Shown piece by piece: positions 9,315-20,429 of a stretch of 64,000 nucleotides of DNA. Source of the DNA: Marchantia polymorpha subsp. ruderalis (taxonomy: Eukaryota > Streptophyta > Marchantiopsida > Marchantiales > Marchantiaceae); NCBI GenBank assembly GCA_037833965.1, contig AP031356.1, forward strand, positions 17,940,501 to 18,004,500, in the 5' to 3' direction. Below the pieces are notes generated by a model. That model ran no database searches. It saw only the letters and a list, made by a program, of their open reading frames with translations, and was not told the DNA's origin. The translations under genes and the position numbers were made by a program. Within the stretch, counting starts at the first letter, position 1, and every line of letters begins with the position of its first letter.

Positions 9315-10235
9315 ATTGTAAATGCACGACTTCCCCATACCTCCCCCCTGAGTGTACTTTGCGCGAATCGGTGAACACTTTGATTGCCACATTCATTTGA
9401 GGGCAAATTGCTCCGGAGAAAGCAACGGGCCTGATGTGCCAGCACTCCGAAGTGGAATTGCGGGCGCAAGCAGTGCTAGATCTTCTCTACTATACTGTAC
9501 AATAGAGATTGGAAAAAATGCTACAGATCGATTACGTTGCAATTTTGTATCATACAGTTGGCTCGCAAGGGTAGTGCACGTTGTTCAATTTTGAGCTTGT
9601 AACAACACATTATGGATATATATGTACGAGAGGACACAACCTCGAAGTCATAAAAATTCATATATACATATAAATAAATAAATATTCGGGCTGTCGAAAC
9701 TTCAATTCTACAGCCGTATATCACACGAAGCAATGTTTGGTTGTTTATCGAGTTGAAGTAAAAAGATCATTACCAAGTTTCATCAATCAGTGTCTAGAAT
9801 TTAGTTGCAGCAACTACCACATCTGGTTAGTGGTCGTCTGTACTTTTACACCCCTCTACTATCCATACATCCTGGCCATGCAACGTCCTCTGGTCCCCAT
9901 TCAAGGAGGGGACTTGCAGGGTATATACTGTTTCTCTTTCACGTCGCTATACTCCGGCCCAATGTGCATATATCTGCAAATTTGCCCACCTGTCACATTT
10001 CACATGATATTTAATGTGCAACAATTAGATGTTTCAGATAAAATCTCTCTAGCCCTCAGCTTCGACGAACTATTTTAGCGAAATACTTGTAGGGCTAATT
10101 GAAAGTACTTGTCAAATGAAGCCAATCTCTGTGATTTCTACTCTTACTAAAGACTGAGGCTCAAAGCAATTCTAAACCATCATCTCAAGAGAATCCGAGT
10201 AAGGAGTTGCAATTAGGACTTACTGAAGTGCCTGC
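9315..10235. other. 3' flank of the FUSC-like gene
   Basis: AT-rich sequence with the candidate poly(A) signal and no recognised gene. The 113-codon plus-strand frame at 9737-10078 has no family resemblance. Unit 5 lost one G here (near 61139) and unit 2 has one substitution (26572). Confidence 0.5.
9673..9678 (+). terminator. Possible polyadenylation signal of the FUSC-like gene
   Basis: AATAAA in an AT-rich stretch (about 9651-9683) some 360 bp after the stop codon. Plant signals are loose, so this is only a candidate. It is repeated in every unit. Confidence 0.35.
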
Positions 10236-10661
10236 TCACCCTAAAGTGAGCCCTGCTGCTAACATGGTCGAGATGTGCGTATCCACGACTGAGTGCTCCT
10301 TGGAAACGCCCAAGTCCGCTAATTTGGCGACCAGATTCTCATCCAGCAGGATATTGGCCGCTTTCACGCCTCTGTATCTGAACGACAGGTGGGTCCTGCA
10401 CATGAGCACATCAGCCTCCGACTGCGAACAATATCGAATGAACTTGGAGGTGGTCGGACTCAACGAGTTGTTTTCACCTACCAGATGTGAATAGCCCATG
10501 CAATGGGTGAAAAGAATTCTTGTCGGTGAAAAAAAATTCAGTCTGATTATGCTCCGCTCAGCCTCTGCACCAAACTGTCTGCCCAGTTTCACAAAATATG
10601 TTTCATCATCTTCTTCTGAGACGCCAGCCAGAGGCATGTGATACCTGTAGAAGTTCCTCAA
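10236..10661 (-). pseudogene. Receptor-like kinase remnant (unit 1)
   Basis: A 141-codon open stretch on the minus strand whose second half matches the catalytic core of plant receptor-like kinases: RGVKAANILLDENLVAKLAD, then LGVSKEH and a THIST activation segment. The catalytic HRD is read as YRG, and DFG as DLG, so the catalytic Asp is absent. The first half (YRYHMPLAG, EEDDETYF) is only faintly kinase-like. The frame stops just after LAAGLTLG, where a TTTAGG|GTGAGC donor-like site sits. No extracellular domain, membrane span or rest of the kinase domain is visible nearby. I call a decayed fragment carried along in the amplified unit; a single exon of a pseudokinase gene is the alternative. 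Confidence 0.6.
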
Positions 10662-11404
10662 TAAAGCTCGTCCAGACTACTGCATTAGACTTCCTGCACT
10701 TCATTCTGTCCTACAGCGGAAGCAGGGACAAAGTAATAAGCAAGGTACAGGTCTAGCGAGTTTTAACTTTTTGGTCCAAATACAAGATTGTACCAAAAAG
10801 ACAGATTGTGTAAAACTGTTTCATATGCTGATCAGATCTTGCTGAACTGCACGTATATAATTTACATGCATTTGTCGTTTCTTTCAATTACCGCCTGCAT
10901 CTAGATACTTAATGGAACTACGGGAATCAAGCAACAGGATGCTCAAGCATATTATCACACATAGTTTATGGAAGGAAGAAACTCAACAAATTCAATTCAC
11001 CGTGAGGTGTTTCATCAACTCAGAGATGACGCACAGAAGACAATGATAGCAATTATCTAGAATGAGATCGAAACCAGACAATACGCCGTCTGGACTTGCG
11101 GATCACCAAGTATCCGGATATTTCAAACTAGCTCACAGATCACAAAAAGCCGCCAACATCTGAACAGTGGAGAATCAGTGCGGCGGTGACAGGACTCAAG
11201 AGACCGAATTCTTGATCGAGAGAAGCCGGTGAGTCTTAAGTTCGTTGGCTAAGCAGAAGAGAGCTCTCGAGAAAAAGACATCAGAAATAAATGTTGATGG
11301 TGGAATGTGCGCAAAAGTAAGTGTCTTTACGATGTAGGTCAACCGTACACTGCAAAATAAGGGAAAATCTGTTAGAAATCAAAGAGACCTATTCTCTGAA
11401 TGGA
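10662..11404. other. Non-coding stretch between kinase remnant and hairpin H9
   Basis: No gene recognised on either strand. There is a small foldback around 10768-10801 (CTTTTTGGT/ACCAAAAAG with an inner TACAA/TTGTA). Confidence 0.5.
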
Positions 11405-11447
11405 CCAAGAGTCCACAGAGGCATGTGATGCCTCTGTGGACTCTTGG
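11405..11447. repeat. Hairpin H9: perfect 20-bp arms, 3-bp loop
   Basis: Arms 11405-11424 and 11428-11447 around GTG. Copies: 27980-28022, 39646-39688, 51316-51358, 62983-63025. All copies have the same loop. Confidence 0.95.
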
Positions 11448-11625
11448 CGTTTCTTATTACAAACCCACGAGCTTGACATCGATGAACAGGTTTAATTCAT
11501 GTTAATTACACTCCAGTTCATCAAAAAGCACTAGACTCTAAGATCGACATAAGAAGCATTTTGACAACTTTCTATACGAAGCGAATGAGTCCGGGAAGAT
11601 GTCGTTTATTATCTGATCAGGCCGC

Positions 11626-11662
11626 ATCGAGTTCAGCATCCTCCGATCGAGTTCAGCATCCG
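11626..11662 (+). repeat. 20-bp direct repeat (ATCGAGTTCAGCATCC)
   Basis: Two adjacent copies, 11626-11645 and 11646-11662. Present at the same place in all units. Confidence 0.85.
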
Positions 11663-11935
11663 AGTACTCCAATTTCGGGTGGTACAACACCTCTGATCCG
11701 TTTATTGCAGCAATAAGGACAATCCAAATCGAAATGATGTTCGATTTGGATTGTCCTTATTGCTGCAATAAATAGTATACTCAATCGGTCGGTCAGTTGT
11801 ACACATGCACATCGACAGTTCTGAGTACACATTGCAAGTGCTTGAAAATTACACGGTGAAGTTCCAACTCCCACGATAATGAGGATGTAATTTTGCTGTT
11901 CCCTGAGCTGATACCACAACTCGTGCGTAAGTCGC

Positions 11936-11992
11936 GCTTCAAATTGAATTACTGACCACGCGAAACGCGTGGTCAGTGTTTAAATTTGAAGC
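11936..11992. repeat. Hairpin H2, unit 2, AAA loop form
   Basis: Same arms as in unit 1, but the loop at 11963-11965 is AAA, the exact result of inverting the inner palindrome. Confidence 0.95.
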
Positions 11993-14900
11993 CCGAACGT
12001 TTCGCTGTCCAGATGTTCTGCGGAAGAGTTTCACGGGAAGTCTGAGTTTCGCAGGAGCCCATAGCCCCAAGAGCATACGTTGGACAAATACCGATGGTTC
12101 CAAAGTTTCATCAAACCTAGCGCATCATCATGAAGGCAACGCACGCCCAGGCGTATATTGCAACGGTGACATCTCTCCAGGAAATATCCCCTTCCACTTG
12201 CTATTTGATTCTTTCTTCGGACCCCTTGAATAATAGAATTGTAGAGCCAGTGCTGAGAATTCCTACATTAAAATCCATACGAATGTTATGTACTTTTCCA
12301 CATCTAAATTAGAGTCAGCTGTCACGATATACTTGAATCTTGAAATTCGCAGGATAAACGAGAGTTAGTTCCAAAAGCTGGGTCCAAGAAACGCACACGA
12401 TTGTTTTGCAGAGCTTAAGCTATGAACTACTGCCCCAAAAGCACAGGCATCGAGTACTTTGGCAGGCAAAAGGGCGAAAAGCATCCGAGTTGCAAAATCC
12501 ACCTGCAACAGGCGGGTGATGACGGCTTCAGCTGCGCCAGTTATACTCATCAAGGTAGCCAGCGCCTCATTGTCGACGGCCCCATTTCCCTCGCCAGCAA
12601 CCTAAAGCATCTAGCGGCGACTGAAAATCCGACAATTCTCAGGTGTGGGCAAATCTTTCAACTATCTGACTTCCTGGACGCGGAAACCGATCCAGAACTG
12701 CGCCAAGGATCCAAACTCATAACACCACCGGCGTGTGCCCTTTCTCCGGTACCCTTTTCCTCGCTAGAGTCACTCTTGCGAGGAAAAAGATACAGAGAGA
12801 GGGCACACTCTTGAGTCACAGAGGTCCGCCACAATCGGTGATGTAGAATGTGAGTGCAGAGCTCAGCACTCAGATTCTAGATCAAGGAATGAGAGATTCT
12901 CTTACGTCTGTCAATTTAAGCTCGGGCTGATTGATGGTAGCGCCCGAATCCGTTTTGCGATGTGATCCCCCCACACGTACAATTCTGAGGGCAACTGTCT
13001 GATAAATGTTTGCCCTCAGAATTGTACGTGGCGCGGAATCAATGAATGGCGCACTGTCGGCGTCACTGACAACATTTCGAAATATCATTAAACGTTGTTC
13101 AGCGCATTCAACGTTGACAGATTCAAACGCTATTCAAATCTGTGAGTTACAATTACGGGTTTGAACGCGTGTAAATTTTCTTCCACTTTTGGCTACGCGG
13201 GAGAAACTTGTATAAATGCACCGGCAGTCGTCACAATTCACACTCTCACGGACTACAGTTCAGCTGGCACTTGTGACCTGCACGGTAGACCGTACCTCCG
13301 AGCTGCAATTATTTTCCTGAGTACAGGAATAAGTAAATAACCAAATAACTGAACCTGCTTGTATTTCTTCTATGACTTGACTTTTTTGGGTTCTTTTTCT
13401 CCCTATGTAACCAAGGCTACATCGCACGAGAGGATGTAACCTTGGTTACATAGGGAGAAAAAGAACCCAATGAAACTTCATCGCTCTCGTGCATTCTATG
13501 AGAATCGCACAAGAGCGATGAAGTTTCATTGCAAGAAATGCAATGAGGCTTTTCTTAGGTGTAGTAAGTTGCACTCATGAAAGCAAAACTACTCTCTGCG
13601 CCGGGTGTTGGACTTCAATGAAAGATGCCAAAAACAGATTATAAGTTTTCCTTATAGACAAGAGTGACGACTCCATGCCGGAGTAAAGAGGCTGTAATAT
13701 GCATCTCGATCGACTGAAACTGTATTGACCTACGTGGATAAACGTGAATGGTTGTAGCCTGCAACCATCCAGTGTTGCCGCACAACCAAATTTTTCGAGG
13801 CATGCCCGTGCCCCCATGCCCGTATCACAAAATATATATATATATATATATATATATTCTATCCATCGAAAATGTACGTAGGTGAAATTCAAACCGAAAA
13901 GCTCCTATAACTTTGTTTCCACGTACGTACATGCGTTGCATGGAAGAATGCAAATAATGCATGCCCCCTGCCCTCGCCCGGGGGCATGCCTTTCAGGTTG
14001 TGCCTCCAACACTAGTTGCAAGCCAACTTACCCATCAAATTAGTTGCCATCAAATTACTATTTCAGCGGAAGGTCACGAGTACTACATTGTCCACGTGAA
14101 AACAATTCGTGTTTTGGTCTACAACCTGAACCGAATGCTCATGGATAAGGTGCAGATAACTCCCTTTCCTTCCCAGCTCAAGACTAACCTCATTTTTTAT
14201 AGCTTCCAGCTTTACAACTTCAAATTATCTTGTGCTCAATTCTTGCAGATTTCCATAAGAAAGTTTATTCCAAAAGATGCAAATTGATTGCATGAATTTC
14301 AACATTTTTCAGAAAGACATCATAAATGATATAAGCGATTTATAGCCTGATTGCTTATTTCTAAATGTTAGTGTTTCTATTCATGATTATTTATGATTCC
14401 AAAAAAAAATTTGTAAATATTGATATTTTTCACTTGCATGTTTGACCAATGTTCATGTAAAATTTTAAGAACCTCAAACATAGAAGTGATTGGATTCCAC
14501 CTAAGTTCATTTATGTTTCATACATAAAATGAACATCTCAAGACTAACCTCATTTTTCTTTTATAGCTTCCGTTTTTATCTTGTGCTCAATTCTTGCAGA
14601 TTTACATAAGAAAGTTTATTCCAAAAGATGCAAATTGATTGCATGAGTTTTAATATTTTTCAGAAAGACATCACAAATGATATAAGCAATTTATAACCTG
14701 ATTTCTTGTTTCTAAATGTTAGTGTTTCTATTCATGATTATCTACAATTCCAAACAAAAAAAAATGTAAAAATTGATGTTTTTTCACTTGCATGTTTGAC
14801 CAATGTTCATATAAAATTTCAAGAACCTCAAACATAGAAGTGATTTTTTCTAGATAAAAATTTATTTATTATTTCTTCGCATTTATTTTAGATAATTACT

Positions 14901-17900
14901 TAGATCTCATTGAAAAATCTGTACTATTGTAAATGGAGCCTATCATTTTCAAAAATCGGCGGTATTCGAATGATGATATACATCCTTACTCTGGTTCATA
15001 ACTCATAGCACTAGTGTGGTGTTAGAAAATAATTCTCAGAATGATATTTGAATTCTCGAATTTTCAACACCTAGAACAATCCAGAATTAACCTCATCAGT
15101 TTCTTTTTTCATGGGAGTGAACGAAGACACCGGTATAAATGGTTAAATTCTAGATATGTAACATTTCCCGAAGACCCCTGAGGTTATAAGCGCCACCGAA
15201 ATTCTTGTCATCCCGGCTGTTGTGATGCGCTGAATCGTGCCTGCATCCGTAGACGAAAAAATAGGTTAAAGCTTCAATAGGAAGACGAGAGATGTGGATT
15301 GGCAGTTGTTAGACTGGAAATCATTTCAGATACATGTCTCTAAGTTGCAAACCTCTTATATTTTCAAGCTAAGTCGAGAACAAAAGTACAAAGAGATGCA
15401 TGCCCTCTAGTGTAGACTGGTAGGCCATGCCATGGTATTGAACGGGGGGTTACGACTAACAAAAGGAGAAATGGCAAAGCAAACTGGAACTCTCTGTTTA
15501 ATCTTGAAAGACTAGAAAGCTAGTAATAAAAGTCAACCAAAATCCTTTTGCGAGCCTATTGAGGTGAAAGCCTTAATAGGCTGCCCTTCACCAGTTCTCC
15601 ACGTCAGAGTTGCCAAGTCAGTGCTCGCATCCCATCATCTCATCATCTTTCACCCACGCCATTCTTCGACCTTATTACCTTGGACCCAGGTCTGCTCTTC
15701 TTCGGGTGTTCCATTCCTGTCCAACTTTTTTCATTTGGTCATGGGACCTGTCGAACTTGAGTGCAAATGCAATGTGGACTCTGTTTTGCTACATTTGTGT
15801 TAAAAGATGTGTTAAAAGCTTTGTGTGGAGAGATCAATAAGAATTCGAGAGCGAAGATTCAAACTACAGTACAAAGATACGTACGGTTCTGACGGGGTTC
15901 GCAGGCGGCCAGGCGCTCGGGCGCAGATCAATCAAGACCTTGGAGGTCGGTGTGAGCGCATAGAGGCCAAGAGGCGCCTCAGCGCAGATGAGTCAAGACC
16001 TTTTCGGGAGCCTAAAGTCGCAATTAGTCAAGACCTTGGAGGTCCGTGGGAGCGCATAGAGGCCAAGACGCGCCCCAGCGCAAATCAGTCAAGATCCTTG
16101 CGGGGCAATGTTCGGGGCGAGAGACAGCTGCTTCCAATTTATACGCCCGCCTGCGCCTACAGAGGCATCCCTGCTTCTTGGGTGAACGTATGGCATCAGA
16201 CATGTGTCACTAGCTCGAATTCAAATTCGAGTTTGAATTTGACCGGCCCACACGCGGGCTGTTTGTCATGGGGCCGAGCAACGGTACCGTCGGAAATTCC
16301 TTATTTAAAGCTGGTGGGGCCGGGGCGATTAGGGACGAGGGAGTTAGAGTGTGCTTGTTTTAAGCTCTCGTGTCTTTGGACAACCGTCAGCAGAGCATGA
16401 TGGTATTTGTTGGCCTGGATGCTTCGTGAGTCTGAGTGTGTGCTTGTATTCCACTGGGCTCTCGGAGGGCGACTGGCGGTGGACTTGTTCTCCTTGCTCT
16501 ACCGGACGATCGTTCCCGTGCCCAGGGAACGATCGTCCAGTAGAGCAAGGTCAATCACTTTGAGGAATTTGCAAGGTCATATGGTGTCGACATATTCTGT
16601 CCGGAGTGACAGAATTTGTTCGTTCGATTGACGAAATTTGCTCTGCTATATGTGGACGAGAGAATTTGGCAGTTCCTTTCCGACGAGCACATCGATAGAA
16701 TACGAGCATTCCTGCCGCCGTCGAGCCTGTTCGCTTCCGTGCGCAGGCGGTGGAACCTGAGAGGGAGGCTCGGAGGCGGAGACGGTATCTGATGGGATAA
16801 TGTGGATGAAGCGCACAGACTTGGTATAAAGAGCTGCCATGGGGGAATTCGAGTCACAATCCGACGCCTGGGAAGCTAGGAAGTCCGATTGCGATTCTAT
16901 GCCGCCCCCGGTTCCGATTCCGAGTCGAAGGGTGGCGAGACTCAGTCCATCGCTGAAACGAGAAAAACTGACAGCGCTCCCTCGTCGATCTGAACAGGTA
17001 AGTCCAAGCTGGATGCCTCTCGCCCGCCAAGTATAAAGTGCACGGAGACTCGAGCGAAATTCGCCAAGGCCCGATCTTCTTGGTCGAATCTGTGTGGGAG
17101 CCCGATCTTTGTTGTCGAATGAAAACGACGGGAGGGGTCGGAGAGGTAGAGGAAGAGCTAGGCTCTTCAGGAAAAGAAAAAATTAATTTTCTCACGATAG
17201 AATTTTGTTTGTGGGTGTTGGCACGATTGAACTTTTTTTGTGGGCGTCGGCAGGAACGGAGGTTAAGGCCAAGTACGAGGGCGTCATGGCGCGTCTCAAA
17301 TCCCGCTTGGAATTGTCTCTTTACGGCAAGAGATTTTTCCAGCGAATGCAGGTGGCGCTGCGAAGTGGATGGGCGTGCTTGTTTGCAGGATGCGTCGTGC
17401 AATTCGGCTCGCCCATGAACCACTGGCTGGCCATTCCCTTCTTCTCTCTAGTCATCTGCCTGAATATCATCGACTCGAGCATTGGCGCAGTTCTGCGAAC
17501 TTCTGTCAGTGTCGTGGTCGGGATGCTGGAAGCCATGACGGCCGGGACTCTCCTTTATTTGATTCTCGGGACCGACATGTCGCTGGTGTTGACCATTTTT
17601 TGCGTCTTCGTCTGCAGCTTCTGCGTAGCTTATCCGACGAGGCTGGTCGGTCAAGAGATGGCCAGAAAAAGTGTCGCTTGCGCTCATAGGAATAATTTTC
17701 ACGGGCGCATACAATGGAATGAACGACGGGAGCCTTTTATTTCTCGTCCGACTGATGTGCACGACTGATGTTTGGAGTCTTTTGCGCCCTTCTCGCGGTT
17801 TGCATTCCAGTTCCCGGGCTAGCCTTTTGGGAGGTACTGTCAAGCTTCTCTCCCCTTACATATTGCACTGCAAGCACATTCAGCGCAAACCTCTCCCCTT

Positions 17901-19037
17901 CCATACTGCTGCTCGGAGTTTCTTCCTCCGACTCTTCAAATTTTCGAATATGACAAGTTGCTGCTGTTGTTTCGGTTCTTGTGGTTCTCGTGCATTCATG
18001 GGTCCAAATAAAGTTCTGCTCCATCAGGTGATTTATGAAGAGATTCCCAGAAGACCATGGCATTGCGCAAGTTCTGTCCTACGAGATACTCTACCCGCCC
18101 TTCTGTGCTAGCCTGGTCGAGAGGGTACTTTTCCCCCTTCCTTCCTGCCATGGCGAATCGAAAGGGTCCGGAACTTAGCAATCTCTTTATGTTCAGTTCC
18201 AGATTACAATTTAGGTTCCTGATTCACAAGCCCTTTACCTGCAGTCCCGTCATTCCCGTCCATTGACTTGTCGAATCCATAATTCCGTCGCGGCGGTGAA
18301 AATGTGATCTGAGCTTGACCTTATTTCACTTCTCAATTAAGGTGCGGGACAGCGCTAAGTCCACTGTGAAGGGAGCCTCGAAACTCTACAGGACGTTGAC
18401 GGAGGCATTTTGCGCCAAGGAAGTGAGCAAGATGTCGTCAATTTTTCTGCACGCTAAATTCCTGGCGAAAACAGCTGCAATCAGTCTGGAGGATCATAAT
18501 AATAAATTGGTATGTCGTCACCATTGACAATGTCGATTCCATACGCGGTGAGATTACAGAGAAAATACAGCAGCCCTGCCTGATCCTTGCAAGTAAGCGG
18601 AGAGTTTGTGAACGAGTGACATCGAGAATTGTGTCAGGTTCTGGCTGGACCTCTACATTCAAGTTATCCATTCTTCATGACGTTGTGTTTTGTACCACCA
18701 GGGCGATGCCTACTGGGAGTTGCGAGGGCTGAACATAATCCCATCACTGAAGCGGATGACCGAGGGGCTGAATGTGCTCAAACTGCACATGATGGGCATG
18801 TGCATGGCCCTGCAGTCAGGACTGATTTTGCAGTACATGCCCGGGACGATGGTTGTGATTCTGAAGGACAACTTGAAACGCCTCGTAGATCGCAGCAAGC
18901 AGATGCTTGATCTCACAGTGAGGTTGAAGAAGTCCAAGTCGGCACTGATCCTCAAAGAATCGCTGCTGGAATTGGCTAAGAAAGATCTGAACTCTTTTGA
19001 CCATACCCTGAAGGAAGCTAGAGAGAAGAGTTACTAC

Positions 19038-19042
19038 ATCAA
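19038..19042 (+). repeat. Left target-site duplication (ATCAA)
   Basis: Copy of the 5-bp target ATCAA at the left border of the element; the empty site in unit 1 is 7368-7372. Confidence 0.92.
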
Positions 19043-19055
19043 TGTGGTAACACAC
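19043..19055 (+). repeat. Left terminal inverted repeat of the mobile element
   Basis: TGTGGTAACACAC; pairs with the right end at 10 of 13 positions. It also holds a donor-like G|GTAACA at 19047. Confidence 0.7.
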
Positions 19056-20429
19056 TTTTTGTTTTTTTTGCAGAATTTAAACAATTTCAGAAAACTAGTA
19101 CCAAAGCAGTGTTTGTAGCTAGAGAAGGGTACGCTAAATAGAGTGGATTGATGAGATCGTCACGAGGGCACAAAGAATCACGTAGTCGGATGTACCAACG
19201 CCAACGTCTTCGGCGCCTTCGGCAGAAGCTCCTTTTTGAGGTATCTCTACTCACGCGCCTCTAGCGTATAAGGAAGCTACGCTTCCGGCGCAGACACCTC
19301 AGGAGGAGGTTTTGCTAAAGACGTCAGGAGAAGGGCCCGGACCTCTAAAGGCATCCGACCATGAGTGCGCCTTCGGCGAAGCGCCGCTAGCGCGGAAAGG
19401 GAAAACCTTCATAACAATCGGGATACACGGTAGATCCAGTTGGTTGAAGTTGCATTAGAAAGAGCTCGGGACGCTCGTTCTAACGAGTCCAAGAGCGCCG
19501 GAGATGGATCAGGAATGGAGAAGTTATGAGCGTCGGAAAACTCGTAGCCGGACATGCGCCGTTCGCGCTAGGGTTCACAGCCGGAAAGGATTCCCGTACG
19601 CCCTCGGCGATGCGCCTTCGGCGGAATCACGCGCTCACAGAAGGAAACCAACTCAGAGTCGGAAGCGCCCTTGGCGGCTGTTCATGGAAGGAAAGCGCCG
19701 GTCGGATGTACGCCTCCGACGTGGCGCTGACGGCCGGATGCGCTGGCATGAGTTGCGCTGACGGCCGGATGCGCTGGCATGAGTTGCGCTGACGGATATG
19801 CGCTGGCAGCAACGGACGAGGCATAAAGGACAAAATAGGCGGTACGACTGCGCGCCGGCGTAATTCGCTCCGGCTGGATGTGCGCCTCCAGCAAGGCGCC
19901 GACGGATAACGAACGCACCAGCGGCGACACGCCTCCGGAGAAGGGCGGGTTAGGAAAAGACAACAGGGCCGACGTATACCCTGCAGCGGACTCGAGTCCG
20001 GAAGGTGGCGGCGGCGGGAGAATTCAACGTTTAAGCATGCGAATGCGCGCAAGGCGGAGACGTGAATTCGCGCATGCAAAGGGCGAACCGTTAAGCCGTA
20101 TAGCCGGCTGCGTACGTTGCAACCAGTAAGAACGTTGGACGTTCTTGAAATCGGAGAAGAAAAGACTGCGCTCCAGTCTCATTCTCTCATTCTTGACTTT
20201 GCGATTTCCAGTTCCAAGATTACGCGCAAGGGCGGAGCGACCTGCAGTGAGAGTAGAGAGTGCGGAGACGAGTTGCGCAAGGATCTTGGCGGACCTTGAA
20301 AGAATTGGAGTAGCGATCTCGAACGAGCGTAGAGAGAGTGAGCAGTCAGTGCTTGAGTGGCCGACGCGCAGTGGCGATTGTGAGAGAGCGAGCGAAAGGG
20401 AGAACGTTTGTGTGTGTGCAGGCAACGCA
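19056..20429 (+). other. 5' non-coding leader of the mobile element
   Basis: GC-rich 1.4 kb with many CTTCGGCG and TCCGG-type words and no convincing gene; short open frames on both strands look like composition effects. It starts with a T-rich tract ending in GCAG at about 19072, which resembles a splice acceptor, and ends with a TG-rich tract and CAG just before the protein start. Confidence 0.6.
19724..19808 (+). repeat. 31-bp tandem repeat, about 2.7 copies, in the element leader
   Basis: Copies begin GCGCTGACGG at 19724, 19755 and 19786. The third diverges after ten bases (GACGGATATG). Confidence 0.9.

Larger units (their letters stand above)
1..11668. repeat. Tandem array unit 1 (type A, intact gene copy)
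   Basis: First of five and a fraction head-to-tail copies of an about 11.67 kb unit; the start phase is arbitrary because the array continues past both window ends. The sequence at position 1 recurs at 11669, 28244, 39910, 51580 and 63247. This unit has an intact FUSC-like gene (5171-9314), a minus-strand kinase remnant (10236-10661) and nine inverted repeats. It is the most distinct copy: private bases at 8276, 8357, 8360, 8369 and 8769 separate it from all others. Confidence 0.97.

Noticed and set aside
17666..17768. Programmed frameshifting in exon 2 of the B copies
   Set aside because: No slippery heptamer and stimulator pair is evident, two shifts of the same sign would be needed, and intact A copies exist; lesions are simpler.
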